A DNA stretch of 7,203 nt from UBA4312 sp002394635 (GTDB lineage Bacteria > Bacillota_I > Bacilli_A > Erysipelotrichales > Erysipelotrichaceae). Position numbers and translations under genes: made by a program. Of the stretch, positions 6,585-7,203 are shown piece after piece. The notes under the pieces were generated by a model that made no database searches, was not told where the DNA came from, and worked only from the letters and a program-made list of their open reading frames with translations. Each line of letters begins with the position of its first letter. The stretch's first letter is position 1. Location of the stretch: assembly GCA_946539765.1 (NCBI GenBank), contig CAMNHO010000035.1, forward strand, positions 1 to 7,203, written 5' to 3'.

Positions 6585-7130
6585 TCAGAGCTCATCCAGA
6601 AAGTAGCGGTCATGTGTAACCATCAGAAGTGCACTTTTCATCGATGACAGCGTCGTCTGCAGCCATTCCACCATCTCATTGTCAAGATGATTTGTCGGCT
6701 CATCCAAAATCAAAAGATCACAAGGCTGCATCAATGCCACAGCCAATGCCAGACGTTTCTTCTGCCCACCGGACATAGGTGCTATGGCTTGATCAAATTC
6801 CGTAAAGCCCAGCTTCGTCAATACAGAACGAATCTGGTAATCCGGTATCTTCTGTTTCGAATCGTGACTTTTCATCTCCTGCCAGATGGTTTCTTTATGA
6901 AAGACAGGATTCTGTGATAGATATTGTATTGTACAGTCTTTTCTTTTCAGAATGGTTCCTGCATCCATCGGTTCCTGCCCGGCGATGATCTTTAAAAGCG
7001 TACTCTTTCCACTGCCGTTAATTCCAATCAATCCGATCCGATCGTTTGGTTCCACCGAAAAAGAGACATTTTGAAACAATGTTTTTTCATTGATGGTCTT
7101 TGTTAAAGAATCCACACTGATCAATGCCAT
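6585..7130 (-). CDS. ABC-F N-terminal fragment (first ATPase domain)
   Basis: If the TGA is a true stop, this 181-aa piece is what translation from the ATG at 7130 makes: one nearly complete nucleotide-binding domain ending right after THDRYFLDEL. ABC ATPases need two such domains facing each other to close on ATP, so the piece could work only as a homodimer or with the other fragment. It would lack the linker that touches tRNA. It should be read with the full-length entry, not as an independent gene. Confidence 0.6.
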   Translation of the reverse strand: MALISVDSLTKTINEKTLFQNVSFSVEPNDRIGLIGINGSGKSTLLKIIAGQEPMDAGTILKRKDCTIQYLSQNPVFHKETIWQEMKSHDSKQKIPDYQIRSVLTKLGFTEFDQAIAPMSGGQKKRLALAVALMQPCDLLILDEPTNHLDNEMVEWLQTTLSSMKSALLMVTHDRYFLDEL

Positions 7131-7136
7131 CCTATT

Positions 7137-7144
7137 CCCTCCTT
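7137..7144 (-). promoter_or_regulatory. Strong ribosome binding site of the ABC-F gene
   Basis: AAGGAGGG (7144-7137) lies 6 bases before the ATG at 7130, a near-perfect Shine-Dalgarno that fixes the start. It begins only 3 bases after the T-run of the hairpin at 7148-7176. Confidence 0.85.
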
Positions 7145-7147
7145 CAT

Positions 7148-7176
7148 AAAAAAAGTGAAGTAGAAAACTACTTCAC
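7148..7176 (-). terminator. Intrinsic terminator over the stop codon of the upstream gene
   Basis: A perfect 9-bp stem, GTGAAGTAG/CTACTTCAC with a 4-base loop, is followed on the minus strand by T7 (7154-7148). It has the form of an intrinsic terminator for a gene entering from the right. It also lies directly in front of the ABC-F ribosome binding site with no space for a promoter between them, so it may act as an attenuator for the ABC-F/EamA unit. Confidence 0.8.
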
Positions 7177-7203
7177 AAATTCAACAATGGCCATTGGTGC
7201 TGC
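7168..7203 (-). CDS. Probable C-terminal end of an unidentified gene (partial)
   Basis: The last 36 bases read on the minus strand as AAPMAIVEFVK then TAG (7170-7168), continuing past the window edge. Evidence that it is coding: an open frame whose stop sits within the arm of an intrinsic terminator, as is common at gene ends. Eleven residues are too few to name a family, and the frame is open partly by chance over so short a length. Confidence 0.5.
   Translation of the reverse strand, partial: AAPMAIVEFVK

Larger units (their letters stand above)
5379..7130 (-). pseudogene. ABC-F ATPase of the Uup type, interrupted by one in-frame TGA
   Basis: Read through the TGA at 6587-6585, this is one continuous 583-codon frame with the full ABC-F plan. 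Domain 1 has Walker A GINGSGKST (36-44), signature MSGGQKKR (119-126), Walker B LLILDEPTNHLD (139-150) and switch His173. A basic helical linker follows (about 198-255), the P-site-tRNA interaction motif of the family. Domain 2 has GTNGCGKST (311-319), LSGGERRR (400-407), LLLDEPTNDLD (421-431) and His454. A C-terminal coiled coil (about 509-574) marks the Uup subgroup. Such proteins are soluble, without membrane segments, and act on ribosomes; Uup also affects branched DNA. Codon 182 is TGA where domain 2 has Cys463 (TGT) at the same distance from the switch histidine, so a single Cys-to-stop change is the simplest explanation. No other damage is seen, so it may be a very recent mutation or a sequence error. 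The start has a strong AAGGAGGG site. Confidence 0.85.

Noticed and set aside
6585..6587. TGA as selenocysteine or as reassigned tryptophan
   Set aside because: A Cys-aligned TGA invites a selenocysteine reading, but ABC-F proteins have no redox role at this site and I see no convincing hairpin just downstream. Tryptophan reassignment is unlikely because TGA ends the CapA-like gene exactly at the smpB overlap and tryptophans in these genes use TGG.
1..7203. CRISPR array, insertion sequence, prophage or a novel defence system
   Set aside because: No direct repeats, transposase, integrase or attachment-like repeats were seen; every long coding region belongs to a familiar family.

Overview
The window looks like a stretch of chromosome from a low-to-moderate-GC Gram-positive bacterium (Bacillota). 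The evidence is strong AGGAGG-type ribosome binding sites, sigma-A-like promoters, a Bacillus-like tmRNA with a genomically encoded CCA end, and a serC-serA pair of Firmicutes type. An Erysipelotrichia or clostridial gut commensal is my best guess, made from general resemblance and not from any search.

Layout. Positions 1-388 (minus) are a complete tmRNA gene (ssrA). Just upstream of it on the same strand is smpB (410-865), which overlaps the end of a secreted CapA-family metallophosphoesterase gene (865-2019). Together they form a minus-strand unit capA-like > smpB > ssrA, and ssrA has its own promoter buried in the end of smpB. A 195-bp divergent intergenic region (2020-2214) separates this unit from a plus-strand serine biosynthesis operon: serC (2215-3300) and a serA-type dehydrogenase (3303-4463), driven by a good promoter at 2152-2179. 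A bidirectional hairpin terminator (about 4468-4504) separates it from a second, convergent minus-strand unit. That unit is an ABC-F gene of the Uup type (5379-7130), broken by one in-frame TGA, and an EamA/DMT permease gene (4505-5389) whose start overlaps the ABC-F stop by 11 bp. The last bases (7168-7203, minus) are probably the end of another gene, with a terminator hairpin over its stop codon.

How the genes work together. SmpB and tmRNA are the two dedicated parts of trans-translation, which rescues stalled ribosomes. SerA and SerC carry out the first two steps of L-serine synthesis from 3-phosphoglycerate; serB is not in the window. The ABC-F protein, if made whole, would act on ribosomes or branched DNA; the permease substrate cannot be told from sequence.

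I see no CRISPR array, insertion sequence, phage gene or clear undescribed system. The points most worth a second look are the nonsense codon in the ABC-F gene, the absence of the usual catalytic glutamate in the SerA-like protein, the tightly embedded ssrA promoter, and the CapA-smpB coupling.
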